DNA from: JACMLD01 sp044223995
Lineage (GTDB): Bacteria > Bacteroidota > Bacteroidia > Chitinophagales > Chitinophagaceae
DNA: 64,000 nucleotides
Assembly: GCA_044223995.1 (NCBI GenBank)
Contig: JBGALE010000005.1
Location: 62,001-126,000, forward strand
Direction: 5' to 3'
Numbering within the stretch: the first letter of the stretch is position 1; each line of letters begins with the position of its first letter. The notes under the pieces are model-generated. The model was not told where the DNA came from, did not search any database, and saw only the letters and a program-made list of their open reading frames with translations. Below are positions 16,154 through 25,358 of the stretch, piece after piece. The position numbers and the translations under genes were made by a program.

Positions 16154-18601
16154 TTGATAAAAAATTATTTGAAGGTTGCTTTTCTCAGCCTGCTGAAAAG
16201 AAAAGGGTTTAGCCTTATCAATATTCTTGGCCTCGCTACAGGTATGGCCGTATGCCTGCTGATCGTCCTGTTTATCCAAAGTGAACTGGGATACGACAGC
16301 TTTCACGAAAAAGGGGATAATATTTACCGCGTAGTGCTCGACAGAAAATACCCGGGCCGTTCGACCTCTTACTCCATGATACCTTTATCCATTGGGGAAT
16401 CCATTCAGCGTGAGTATCCGGGTATACAACAATGTACCCGGTTGTTTGATTTTGTTGGAAACGGCAGTTTCCTCGTAAAAGTTGGTGAAAAAAGATTTGA
16501 AGAAAAACGTGTGCTTTCCGTTGATTCCAATTTCTTTTCCGTGTTTACCGGTGTCTTCCTGCAGGGTGATCCTGCAACTGCGTTGAAAGAACCGAATAAA
16601 GCAGTGATCACAGAATCCGCCGCAAAAAAATATTTCGGTTCAGCCGCGAACGCCATCGGGAAATCATTTGAATCGGATAACCAAACCCATTTTGCCATTT
16701 CCGGTGTGTGTAAGGACTGGCCCGACAATTCACATTTTGTTTTTGATGTACTTATTTCAGATGCTACTTTCCCGTTTATAAAAACACCCAACTATACCGG
16801 TTTTTCTGCGCATACTTACCTGTTGCTGGATGATAAAGCTTCACCAGCTGCATTGGAAGCAAAGTTTCCTTATGTGATCGACAAATATGTGTCTGGTGAA
16901 ATTGGGCGCAGTTTCGGAATGACGTACCAGCAATTCCAGGCAGCGGGCAATGGATATCACTATTACCTGCAACCATTGAAAAAAATCCATCTCATCTCTG
17001 ACCTGGAAGGAGAGCTCCGCCCCAACGGAAGCCTAAAAGCAGTGTACATATTTTCAGTGATAGCCATTTTTATTCTTGCCATTGCCTGTGTCAACTTCAT
17101 TAACCTGTCTACGGCACGCTCGATGGAAAGGGCCAGGGAAGTGGGCATCCGCAAAACATTTGGTTCAGCAAAAAAATCACTTGTCTGGCAATTCCTGGTC
17201 GAATCGGTCATCGTCAGCATACTCAGTATGATTGTTGCTATGCTGCTGATGCTTGTGCTGCTGCCGCTGTTTAATAAAATATCGGGTAAGGAGCTTTCGA
17301 TCAATTATTTCCTGGTGCCATTGCGCATTGTTCTCCTGATGGCATTTGCGATAGCCGTAGGATTGGTTGCAGGACTGTATCCTGCATTTGTATTGTCGTC
17401 ATTCAAACCCATTACCGTATTAAAAGGTAAATTCAAATCGAATAAATATGGGATGGTATTGCGCAACAGCCTGGTAGTATTCCAGTTTGCCGTATCGGTA
17501 ATACTCATCATTTGTACCGTTATCGTAAGCCGGCAAATGCAGTATATGCTGGGAGATAAACTGGGATTTAAAAAGGATCATATCATCGAAATTCAACGGG
17601 CGGATCTCCTCGACAAACAAACGCAGGCATTTAAGAACGAACTGGCGTCCATTCAGGGCGTAGAGAATGTGAGTGGCAGTACTTCCTTTCCCGGACAGGG
17701 TAATTTCTTTGGCATCACCTGGCAGGCAGTGGGATCGAAAGAACCCATGACCGGGCGATCAGTTGTTGTAGACGAACAGTACGCTGCTGTTTTAAATCTC
17801 CAGCTAAAGGAAGGCAGGTTTTTTCAAAAGGAATTTGGCAGCGACTCAATTTCAGTGGTATTGAATGAAAAAGCCGTGGAGGAACTGGCATTGAAACAAC
17901 CTATTGGGGCGAGACTTACTACGACAGAACAAAATTTCAATGGCCGCGACGGATCACCCTATACCTATACAGTGGTAGGTGTATTGAAAGATTTTCATTT
18001 CCAGTCACTGCACCAGAAAATCACCCCCCTGGTATTTACCAATGCATCAAAGTTTGGTGGTGTGTCGCCCGTACTGGCAGTTCGTATCAAGGCCGATAAT
18101 TTTAAAACGACCCTTGCCGCAATAGAAAAGAGCTGGAAAACATTTGTACCCGACCGGCCCTTTCACTTTGATTTTATGGACAGGACCCTGGCCGATCAAT
18201 ACCTGTCGGAACAAACCATGCAACGTATATTTTCTGTATTTGCCATACTGGCCATTTTTATTGCCTGCATTGGATTGCTGGGCCTCGCTGCTTATGCCAC
18301 ACAATTAAGGATGCGTGAAATCAGCATCCGGAAGGTTTTGGGCGCAAGTGCCGGGAATATTACAGGGATGCTGAGTAAAGATTTTTTACGGCTGGTAGCC
18401 ATTGCAGCTATTGTTGCTTTTCCACTGGCATGGTGGGGTATGCACAGCTGGCTGCAGAATTTTGCCTACAGAACCGATATGTCGTGGTGGATATTTTTAA
18501 TTGCTGCTGTTGCTGCAGCATTTATTGCACTGGCCACGATTAGTTTCCAGGCGGTAAAAGCCGCACTCGCCAACCCGGTGAAGAATTTAAGATCAGAGTA
18601 A
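16154..18601 (+). CDS. FtsX/MacB-type ABC transporter permease (paralogue 2, TTG start)
   Basis: 815 residues, same architecture as its neighbour. An N-terminal helix in LINILGLATGMAVCLLIVLF leads to a MacB-type periplasmic core. Three helices follow with AREVGIRKTFGSAKKSLVWQ, then a second periplasmic domain and the C-terminal FtsX module with MREISIRKVLGASAGNITGM and KAALANPVKNLRSE at the end. The only start that gives the family N-terminus (MIKNYLKVAFLSLLKRKGFS) is TTG at 16154; the next in-frame ATG is inside the first helix. The gene begins 13 bases after a heptamer tract. It is probably a membrane component of an export complex whose ATPase is encoded elsewhere. Confidence 0.88.
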   Translation: MIKNYLKVAFLSLLKRKGFSLINILGLATGMAVCLLIVLFIQSELGYDSFHEKGDNIYRVVLDRKYPGRSTSYSMIPLSIGESIQREYPGIQQCTRLFDFVGNGSFLVKVGEKRFEEKRVLSVDSNFFSVFTGVFLQGDPATALKEPNKAVITESAAKKYFGSAANAIGKSFESDNQTHFAISGVCKDWPDNSHFVFDVLISDATFPFIKTPNYTGFSAHTYLLLDDKASPAALEAKFPYVIDKYVSGEIGRSFGMTYQQFQAAGNGYHYYLQPLKKIHLISDLEGELRPNGSLKAVYIFSVIAIFILAIACVNFINLSTARSMERAREVGIRKTFGSAKKSLVWQFLVESVIVSILSMIVAMLLMLVLLPLFNKISGKELSINYFLVPLRIVLLMAFAIAVGLVAGLYPAFVLSSFKPITVLKGKFKSNKYGMVLRNSLVVFQFAVSVILIICTVIVSRQMQYMLGDKLGFKKDHIIEIQRADLLDKQTQAFKNELASIQGVENVSGSTSFPGQGNFFGITWQAVGSKEPMTGRSVVVDEQYAAVLNLQLKEGRFFQKEFGSDSISVVLNEKAVEELALKQPIGARLTTTEQNFNGRDGSPYTYTVVGVLKDFHFQSLHQKITPLVFTNASKFGGVSPVLAVRIKADNFKTTLAAIEKSWKTFVPDRPFHFDFMDRTLADQYLSEQTMQRIFSVFAILAIFIACIGLLGLAAYATQLRMREISIRKVLGASAGNITGMLSKDFLRLVAIAAIVAFPLAWWGMHSWLQNFAYRTDMSWWIFLIAAVAAAFIALATISFQAVKAALANPVKNLRSE

Positions 18602-18741
18602 TTTTTAATTAGTAATTAGTAATTAAAAATTAAGAATTATCATTCCTTATACCGTTTACCCTTCACCTTAAACCTTTCACCGTTGCCCTTTGATGTATTG
18701 TTGATTGTATTTTGACATTTGATTTTTGAATTTTGATTTTT
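18602..18741. repeat. Heptamer-phased tract after permease 2
   Basis: Twenty words in 7-base register start at the base after the stop codon: TTTTTAA, TTAGTAA, TTAGTAA, TTAAAAA, TTAAGAA, then ACCGTTT, ACCCTTC, ACCTTAA, ACCTTTC, ACCGTTG, then GATTTTT-type words. It copies the tract after permease 1 for about 80 bases with a few substitutions, then continues with different words. Confidence 0.85.
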
Positions 18742-18831
18742 CGGTATAAGATTTTCATTGTTCAGTAAAAAATATTTGTCGTTCAGCAATAATTGCGTTT
18801 AGTTTAAGCTTCGATTAAAAAAACACCCATC

Positions 18832-20106
18832 GTGAAACAACAGCATAAGGCATTTAACATACGCATCCTGTATTTATTGGTAATGACGGCTCCTGCATTT
18901 GGATTAATCCCCTTCAACGTTACAGCACAATCCAATACCCCCGTGGCAGATTTTAAAACCGCCCCAACCGTACAATGGAAACAACATACCAATCAGCCAC
19001 TCATAGCATCCCCTGTCATCGACAACAACAGTGTCTTTGTCGGCGGGCTTGACAGTATTTTATATTCTATTGATTTGCCTTCGGGGAAAATCAACTGGAA
19101 ATTCAGGACCGGCGGTGAAATCCGTTCCAATGTACTGATCAGTGGCAACCAGCTTTTCCTGGCCGGTGGTGATGGTATTTTTTATGCCATTGATAAAATC
19201 ACCGGCAAACTTAGCTGGCGCTATGTATTCAATAAGACGGCCTTGTTTTTAGGGGAAAGGAAATATGATCTCGCTGACTATTACACGGCTTCCCCCGTTT
19301 TAGCCAATAATATACTTTACTTTGGCTCCGGTGATGGAAGGATAAATGCACTCCATGCGCAGAATGGACAACTGGTTTGGACATTCGCCACCAATGATAT
19401 AGTACATGCTACCCCGGCGGTTGACAACAATACTGTATTTGCGGGCTCTTTTGATGGCAACCTGTATGCGTTAAATGCTATGAATGGAAACCTTCTGTGG
19501 AAGTTCAAATCAGTTGGGCACGAATATTTTCCAAAGGGAGAAATGCAATCCAATCCCATTGTATTCAACGGGCGCGTTTTTGTTGGTGCAAGAGATTTTA
19601 ATTTATATGCCATTGATGTCAATACCGGAAATGCCCACTGGAACCAGAAATTTCCAAAAGGATGGGCCTATGGAAATGCTATCCATGATTCTGTTTTATT
19701 TGTGGGTACTTCTGAAGACAAATTCATTGCAGCTATGGATCCAGCTACCGGGAAAGAGAAATGGAGGGCCAATACCATCTTCAATATTTTCGGGCCGCCA
19801 GCTTTTTCAAATTCTATGCTGTATGTAGGCAATCTCATGGGAAAAATATTCGCCATCGATTCCAAAACAGGTGCAATCCGGTGGACTTTTGTGACAGATG
19901 GATATACAGCCAACCATGATACTTATTTCAAGGCGGATGATTCATTTCGCGACGATTTATACAAATACATAAAAAACAACGTCGATTATATCAATGCGCA
20001 GTTAAAATGGGGTGCTGTGTTTTCATCACCCGCTGTTTCCGGCGATTATATGGTTATTACCAGCACCGACGGAACCATTTACTGCCTTAAGAACGGAGGT
20101 AAGTAA
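18832..20106 (+). CDS. PQQ-like beta-propeller protein, exported (BamB-like fold)
   Basis: 424 residues from a GTG start, with a signal peptide ending near TAQSN. The body is a run of PQQ-type blades, each ending in a variant of the YAIDxxTGKxxWxF repeat: YSIDLPSGKINWKF, YAIDKITGKLSWRY, NALHAQNGQLVWTF, YALNAMNGNLLWKF, YAIDVNTGNAHWNQ, AAMDPATGKEKWRA, FAIDSKTGAIRWTF and a last partial blade. That makes seven or eight blades. Catalytic residues of true quinoprotein dehydrogenases are not obvious, so a BamB-like scaffold or sugar/protein-binding propeller is as likely as an enzyme. It lies between two permease genes on the same strand, but gaps of 230 and 178 bases argue against a tight operon. 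Confidence 0.82.
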   Translation: MKQQHKAFNIRILYLLVMTAPAFGLIPFNVTAQSNTPVADFKTAPTVQWKQHTNQPLIASPVIDNNSVFVGGLDSILYSIDLPSGKINWKFRTGGEIRSNVLISGNQLFLAGGDGIFYAIDKITGKLSWRYVFNKTALFLGERKYDLADYYTASPVLANNILYFGSGDGRINALHAQNGQLVWTFATNDIVHATPAVDNNTVFAGSFDGNLYALNAMNGNLLWKFKSVGHEYFPKGEMQSNPIVFNGRVFVGARDFNLYAIDVNTGNAHWNQKFPKGWAYGNAIHDSVLFVGTSEDKFIAAMDPATGKEKWRANTIFNIFGPPAFSNSMLYVGNLMGKIFAIDSKTGAIRWTFVTDGYTANHDTYFKADDSFRDDLYKYIKNNVDYINAQLKWGAVFSSPAVSGDYMVITSTDGTIYCLKNGGK

Positions 20107-20155
20107 TAAGTTTTAAGTAATAGGTTATAAGTTGTAAGCTCCGCATATAAAACCT
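20107..20155. repeat. Heptamer-phased tract with inverted repeat
   Basis: It starts at the base after the stop codon. Words TAAGTTT, TAAGTAA, TAGGTTA, TAAGTTG, TAAGCTC run in 7-base register. An inverted repeat, ATAAGTTGTA (20127-20136) with TACAACTTAT (20155-20164), could form a hairpin that ends the propeller transcript. Confidence 0.65.
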
Positions 20156-20284
20156 ACAACTTATTACTACCAGCGGTCTATTGCCCAAAGTTTTCTCTCC
20201 TGAAATTATAAGTTGAAAAATCTGCCCTTTCCTGTAACATGAGCAAACATGTAACGTCTAACAAAGACAGCCAAAATACATGTT

Positions 20285-22714
20285 ATGATCAAGAACTATT
20301 TCAAAATCGCCTTTCGCAATCTTTGGAAGAACAAGGGATTTACAGCCATCAATATCACCGGCCTTGCCATTGGCCTTTCCTGTTTTATCCTGATTGCATT
20401 GTATGTGGTGGATGAACTGAGTTATGATAAATACAATAAAGACGCCGACCGCATTTACCGCGTGGATGCAGATATAAAATTTGGCGGTAACGAATTGAAG
20501 CTGGCAGTGAACAGCGACCCAATGGGGGCAACCCTGAAACGTGATTACCCACAGGTAGAAGAATACACCCGCATCTATGCCAGTGAAGGTGACAAATTGG
20601 TGAGAAAGGGAAATGAGTATATCAGTGAACAGCATATCGTCTACGTCGACTCTACGTTCTTCAACATATTTACACTGCCCGCCATTTCAGGCAATACAAA
20701 AACTGCCCTCGACGAACCCAATACCGTCGTCATTTCCGAAACCGCTGCAAAAAAATATTTTGGCACCACGGATGTATTGGGAAAAGCCATCGAAATTTCC
20801 AAAAAGCCTTTCAAAATAAATGCGGTGATTGAAAACATGCCGCACAATTCACATTTTCATTTCGACTTTTTGATGTCCATGAAAAATGTAGAATACCAGT
20901 TCGGCAATTACCTAAGTCATAATTTTCAGACATATATACGGCTGAAGAAAGGAACCGATTACCATGCATTTGAAAAGAATTTCCCGCAGCTGGTCACAAA
21001 ATATATACTGCCGCAGGCTAAACAGTTTATGAACATTACCAGCATGGACGATTTTTACAAGGCGGGCAATCAATTACAGTATTTGCTGACACCTCTGACG
21101 AAAATACATTTATACAGCGCCCGTTTCCCGGAACTGGAAGCGAATGGCAACATACAATATGTCTACATTTTTACGGTAGTTGCCTTATTTATTTTATTGA
21201 TCGCCTGTATCAACTTTATCAACCTTTCCACAGCCAGAAGTGCCAGCCGTGCAAAAGAAGTAGGCATCAGGAAAGTACTGGGTACGGTAAAAAAGAATTT
21301 AATTGCACAGTTCCTGGCCGAATCGTCACTAATGGCGGTACTATCTTTGATCCTCGCTATTGCGATTGCGTATGCCGCATTGCCTTTATTTAATGGTATT
21401 GCATCAAAATCGCTTACCATTGGCAGTATTTTCAGTCCGAGGGTATTGCCCTTTCTTATCGCGCTGCCATTTGTGGTAGGCATCATTGCAGGAAGTTACC
21501 CCGCATTCTTTTTATCGAAATTCAAACCGGTTAGTGTATTGAAAGGGAAAATCAATACCGGTTTTAAGAAAAGTTACCTGCGGAGCGGGTTGGTGATGCT
21601 GCAATTTTTTGTTTCCATTTTCCTAATCGTTGGCACTGTAGTAGTTTACCGCCAGATACATTTCATTCAAACCACCAATCTCGGTTTCAACAAAGACCAG
21701 GTGCTGATCATTAACGGAGGTGGCGCCCTTGCCGGCAATGATGAATCGTTTAAGAACGAAGTGCTGAAACTCCCCGGTGTGAATACAGCAACGATGAGTG
21801 GGTTTCTCCCGGTATCATCTTCCTCGCGGAGTGACAACAGTTATTCGAGGGAAGCCACTATGGATTCGAAAAACGCCCTGTCGATGCAATCATGGGTAGT
21901 AGACTATGATTATGTAAAAACAATGGGCATGCAAATCATCAAGGGAAGAAATTTTTCAAAGGAATTTGGAGCCGATTCAACGGCCATTATATTAAATGAA
22001 ACGGCCGCTAAAGTACTTGGCTATGATGATCCGATTGGAAAAAAGATCTATTCTAACTTCCAGGATCAAAATGGCTCGAGGCTAGTGTCGTACGACATCA
22101 TCGGCATTGTTAAAAACTTTCACTATGAATCATTGCGGCAGAATATTTTTCCGCTGGGATTGCGGCTTGGCCACGATAATTCGCTTATCTCCTTCAAGGT
22201 AAATACATCGAATATACAGCCACTGGTTAAACAGGTGGAAGGCAAATGGAAAGCCATGGCGCCCGGAATGCCATTCAGTTACCGGTTTCTCGACGATTCA
22301 TTCAATAATATGTACCAAAGCGAACAGCGTGTAGGTAAGGTAGCCATCACCTTTGCAGTATTGGCCATACTCATCGCCTGTCTTGGGTTATTTGGGCTGG
22401 TTACATATATGTCTGAGCAAAGAACAAAAGAAATTGGTGTTCGAAAAGTACTGGGCGCCTCCGTCACTAACCTCGTTACGATGCTGAGCAGCGATTTCTT
22501 AAAACTGGTGGGCATTGCAGCTTTGATTGCTTTCCCCGTTTCATGGTGGGCTATGCATGCGTGGTTGCAGGACTTTGCATTCCGCATTCAGATTGACTGG
22601 TGGATTTTCCTGGCAGCGGGTTTGATAGCATTGCTGATTGCCTTACTGACGGTAAGTGTGCAGGCGATCAAAGCGGCATTGGCCAACCCGGTTAAAAGCC
22701 TGCGGACGGAGTAG
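20285..22714 (+). CDS. FtsX/MacB-type ABC transporter permease (paralogue 3)
   Basis: 809 residues. It starts MIKNYFKIAFRNLWKNKGFT followed by the helix INITGLAIGLSCFILIALYV and DELSYDKYNKDADRIYRVDA, the most canonical version of the three. The middle helices carry SRAKEVGIRKVLGTVKKNLI and the C-terminal FtsX module TKEIGVRKVLGASVTNLVTM, ending AIKAALANPVKSLRTE. Topology should be two modules of one plus three helices with large periplasmic domains between. It is more divergent from paralogues 1 and 2 in the periplasmic domains than in the helices, suggesting different cargo. As with the others, no ATPase lies nearby. Confidence 0.88.
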   Translation: MIKNYFKIAFRNLWKNKGFTAINITGLAIGLSCFILIALYVVDELSYDKYNKDADRIYRVDADIKFGGNELKLAVNSDPMGATLKRDYPQVEEYTRIYASEGDKLVRKGNEYISEQHIVYVDSTFFNIFTLPAISGNTKTALDEPNTVVISETAAKKYFGTTDVLGKAIEISKKPFKINAVIENMPHNSHFHFDFLMSMKNVEYQFGNYLSHNFQTYIRLKKGTDYHAFEKNFPQLVTKYILPQAKQFMNITSMDDFYKAGNQLQYLLTPLTKIHLYSARFPELEANGNIQYVYIFTVVALFILLIACINFINLSTARSASRAKEVGIRKVLGTVKKNLIAQFLAESSLMAVLSLILAIAIAYAALPLFNGIASKSLTIGSIFSPRVLPFLIALPFVVGIIAGSYPAFFLSKFKPVSVLKGKINTGFKKSYLRSGLVMLQFFVSIFLIVGTVVVYRQIHFIQTTNLGFNKDQVLIINGGGALAGNDESFKNEVLKLPGVNTATMSGFLPVSSSSRSDNSYSREATMDSKNALSMQSWVVDYDYVKTMGMQIIKGRNFSKEFGADSTAIILNETAAKVLGYDDPIGKKIYSNFQDQNGSRLVSYDIIGIVKNFHYESLRQNIFPLGLRLGHDNSLISFKVNTSNIQPLVKQVEGKWKAMAPGMPFSYRFLDDSFNNMYQSEQRVGKVAITFAVLAILIACLGLFGLVTYMSEQRTKEIGVRKVLGASVTNLVTMLSSDFLKLVGIAALIAFPVSWWAMHAWLQDFAFRIQIDWWIFLAAGLIALLIALLTVSVQAIKAALANPVKSLRTE

Positions 22715-22742
22715 ACAATTAACAATTAGTAATTAAGAATTC
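22715..22742. repeat. Short heptamer-phased tract after permease 3
   Basis: Four words in register directly after the stop codon: ACAATTA, ACAATTA, GTAATTA, AGAATTC. They resemble the first words of the tracts after permeases 1 and 2. Confidence 0.6.
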
Positions 22743-22861
22743 GAGGCAAATAACCATTGTCAACAAGGGCATAACCAGTCAAAAAAAATTCCCCTTTTTG
22801 TAAGGAAAAATAATCTAGTATTGTGCCCATCCGATTATTTATTTACAAAAAGAGAATCTAT

Positions 22862-24451
22862 ATGCTTTTATATACCAACGGAGGAAAAGCAATAAGGCTT
22901 GCATCCATGGCATTACTGACATTGTTTGCCGTTGTTCCGGCCTTCGGCCAAAAAACAACAACCGGGGGTAATGACGCCGGAACGATTGTTTATACATTGG
23001 GAAAAGACACTACAATTATCCAGCACTTTGAAATTAAGGGTGACAGCATACACATACAATTACTTACACTTCCGAGGGGAATCACCGTGTATGAAGGCCG
23101 CGGTGCATACAATGCCGATGGTTCCTTAAAAAGCATGGCTTCCAAATCGTGGAAACCTTCTGCCGCCGGTGTATTGGTCCCCGACCAGGAAACAAAGCTG
23201 GAAGCAGGAACTGATTCTTCCACTTTGGTCGTAAAAAAAGGAGCCGATATAAGAACCAGGAGAAACATTTCAAAAATATTTGTATCCAATGAAGGCGATG
23301 TCACTACATTTTTCCTGTTTCCCTATATGGGCTTCTATGCTCCCAAACAGGTGGGTGCTTCTGCCACCGGTAACCAGTTGTCATTTGTAGGCAACCGTGT
23401 GTACACGATTCAACGCAAAGAAAAAGATATCCTGAAAGTTGGCAGTAACCTCATGGGCACACTAACACTCTACCTCGGCAAAAACAATAAAATTCAAAAA
23501 ATAGATGGCATCGGTTCTTCCCTGAATATAACAGGAACGGTTAACCGAACCATCAGCTATGATTCATTGGTGAATACAATGATTCGCCGTCAGTTGTCGA
23601 ATGGTGCCGCTGGCCCGCTTACGACAAGGGATACCGTCAGTTTCGTCAGTGGGGATCTGCAGATGTCCATCAATTACTGGCGGCCATCTGTAAGGGGCAG
23701 GAAGATATTCGGTGAAGTAGTGCCCTACAATCGTTTCTGGAGGGTTGGCGCGAACAATGCCTCCGAAATCACATTGAACCATGCCATCACGATGAAGGAT
23801 AAAAAACTGGATGCAGGAAAATATACACTTTTTGCTATGCCTGCACAAACAGGATGGACACTGATGTTTAATAAGAAGACAGGAATTTGGGGTACTGACT
23901 ACGATTCCACCACCGATGTTCTTCGGGTACCCATTGCCGTTGAAGCCTTACCATCTTCAGTAGAAAAATTAACCATTACGTTGAATGCTGCACCGAACGG
24001 CGGAATACTGAACATCAGTTGGGAAAACACTAAACTAACACTTCCATTTGAAGAAGCGCCTCAGTATGATGAAGCATTGGCCAAACGCCTCGGTGCAGAT
24101 CAGTATGGGATGAAAAAATATGTGATGGCTTTCCTAAAGCCCGGACCGAACCGGCTGAAAGACTCTGCGGCAAGGATCGAACTGCAAATGGCACACCTGA
24201 GGAATATTCAAAAACTGGCGGCAGAAGGAAAACTGGTCATCGCCGGGCCATTCCTCGACGAACAGCAATATGCAGGTATTTTTATTTTCAATGTTGAATC
24301 CATTGAAGAAGCAAGACAACTAACAGCCTCCGACCCTGCTGTTAAAGCAGGTTCACTGGTAATGGAATTGCACCCCTGGTACGGGTCTGCTGCTTTGATG
24401 CAGGTGGTACCAATACATAAAAAACTGGAAAAGAAAAGCGTCGCGGAATAA
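22862..24451 (+). CDS. Exported DUF2911-YCII two-domain protein
   Basis: 529 residues with a signal peptide (MLLYTNGGKAIRLASMALLT to VVPAFGQ). Residues about 30-240 are an uncharacterised beta-rich region. About 250-400 is a DUF2911 domain (SINYWRPSVRGRKIFGEVVP, FWRVGANNASEITLNHAI, LDAGKYTLFAMP). About 410-510 is a YciI-like domain (QMAHLRNIQKLAAEGKLVIA, IFIFNVESIEEARQLTASDP). YciI-like domains are usually cytoplasmic ferredoxin-fold proteins with a possible enzymatic His/Asp; here one is fused to an exported protein. The ATG at 22862 is chosen over an in-frame GTG at 22823 because it opens the signal peptide and because a -7-like TAGTATTG overlaps the GTG. The TMEM175-type gene follows after 12 bases, so the two are probably one operon. 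Confidence 0.8.
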   Translation: MLLYTNGGKAIRLASMALLTLFAVVPAFGQKTTTGGNDAGTIVYTLGKDTTIIQHFEIKGDSIHIQLLTLPRGITVYEGRGAYNADGSLKSMASKSWKPSAAGVLVPDQETKLEAGTDSSTLVVKKGADIRTRRNISKIFVSNEGDVTTFFLFPYMGFYAPKQVGASATGNQLSFVGNRVYTIQRKEKDILKVGSNLMGTLTLYLGKNNKIQKIDGIGSSLNITGTVNRTISYDSLVNTMIRRQLSNGAAGPLTTRDTVSFVSGDLQMSINYWRPSVRGRKIFGEVVPYNRFWRVGANNASEITLNHAITMKDKKLDAGKYTLFAMPAQTGWTLMFNKKTGIWGTDYDSTTDVLRVPIAVEALPSSVEKLTITLNAAPNGGILNISWENTKLTLPFEEAPQYDEALAKRLGADQYGMKKYVMAFLKPGPNRLKDSAARIELQMAHLRNIQKLAAEGKLVIAGPFLDEQQYAGIFIFNVESIEEARQLTASDPAVKAGSLVMELHPWYGSAALMQVVPIHKKLEKKSVAE

Positions 24452-24463
24452 ATAGTTAACCGT

Positions 24464-25111
24464 ATGACACATTACAACCAGATAGCAGGGCAAAAAATTG
24501 GCCGCGTGGAAGCATTGAGTGATGGCGTATTTGCCATTGCACTTACTTTATTGGTACTGGAAATAAAAGTACCGGAATTACATATCCAGTCGGAAGCCGA
24601 ATTATGGGCTGCATTGAAAACGCTGGCGCCAAAATTCCTCAGCTATTTTCTGAGTTTCATGACAATGGGAATTTTCTGGACCGGGCAGTCGCTGCAACTG
24701 AGTTATATGGAAAGGTATAACCGCGATCTTAACTGGAATGCGTTGTTTTTTTTACTGCTGGTATCACTACTCCCCTTTACCACAGCTTTCCTGGGACAGT
24801 ATACTGCTTTCAAACTAGCCATCGCCATTTATTGGCTGAATATTTTTTTACTGGGGCTGCTGTTATACATTCACTGGAACTACGCCCGCAAACATAATTT
24901 TGTCTCGATCAAAGACCCGGAAGAATTAAAAGCCATTGATACTGCTATCCGCAAAAGGATCATCATTGCACAGTGCCTGTATTTGTTTGGCGCATTGTTG
25001 TGTTTTATCAATCCTTACATCAGCATCGCATTTATCATTGCCGTGCAATTGAATTATGCTTTCGCTATTATATCTGGCAGGGGACCTAAGAAAGGCAAAT
25101 CAGCCAGTTAA
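24464..25111 (+). CDS. TMEM175-family (DUF1211) potassium channel-like protein
   Basis: 215 residues. The first helix carries RVEALSDGVFAIALTLLVLE, the bacterial TMEM175 signature (usually FSDGVFAIA; here LSDG). Six hydrophobic segments are visible at about 20-40, 60-80, 95-115, 120-140, 165-185 and 190-205, the single six-helix repeat of prokaryotic members, which assemble as tetramers. Characterised bacterial relatives conduct K+ without the classical TVGYG filter. It starts 12 bases after the DUF2911-YCII gene and converges on the Arc-type gene with a gap of 22 bases. Confidence 0.85.
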   Translation: MTHYNQIAGQKIGRVEALSDGVFAIALTLLVLEIKVPELHIQSEAELWAALKTLAPKFLSYFLSFMTMGIFWTGQSLQLSYMERYNRDLNWNALFFLLLVSLLPFTTAFLGQYTAFKLAIAIYWLNIFLLGLLLYIHWNYARKHNFVSIKDPEELKAIDTAIRKRIIIAQCLYLFGALLCFINPYISIAFIIAVQLNYAFAIISGRGPKKGKSAS

Positions 25112-25133
25112 CCGGCATGCAACTCCACAAATA

Positions 25134-25331
25134 TTATTTTTTGCTTTTACCGGCTGATTTACCTGTAATATTTTCCTTATCGGTTTTTAGCCTTCCTCCT
25201 TCCTTCAGTTGCTGGTGGATAATCCATTCTATCTGCCCGTTAACGCTGCGAAAGTCATCTGCCGCCCATTTCTCGAGCGCCTTGTATATTTCTTCATCAA
25301 TTCGCAGAACAAAACTTTTTTTATCCGCCAT
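25134..25331 (-). CDS. Arc-type ribbon-helix-helix DNA-binding protein
   Basis: 65 residues. KSFVLRIDEEIYKALEKWAADDFRSVNGQI reads as a beta strand (FVLRID) followed by two helices, the ribbon-helix-helix fold of the Arc/MetJ superfamily. NGQIEWIIHQQLKEGG matches the second helix of Arc-like proteins that accompany SPFH genes. The basic tail (KTDKENITGKSAGKSKK) could add DNA contacts. It is 27 bases downstream of the SPFH gene on the same strand, a pairing found in many bacteria. A perfect palindrome overlapping the operon's transcription start is a candidate binding site, which would make the pair autoregulated. Confidence 0.85.
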   Translation of the reverse strand: MADKKSFVLRIDEEIYKALEKWAADDFRSVNGQIEWIIHQQLKEGGRLKTDKENITGKSAGKSKK

Positions 25332-25358
25332 GAAACCCGCTTATTTAATCATTGGATA

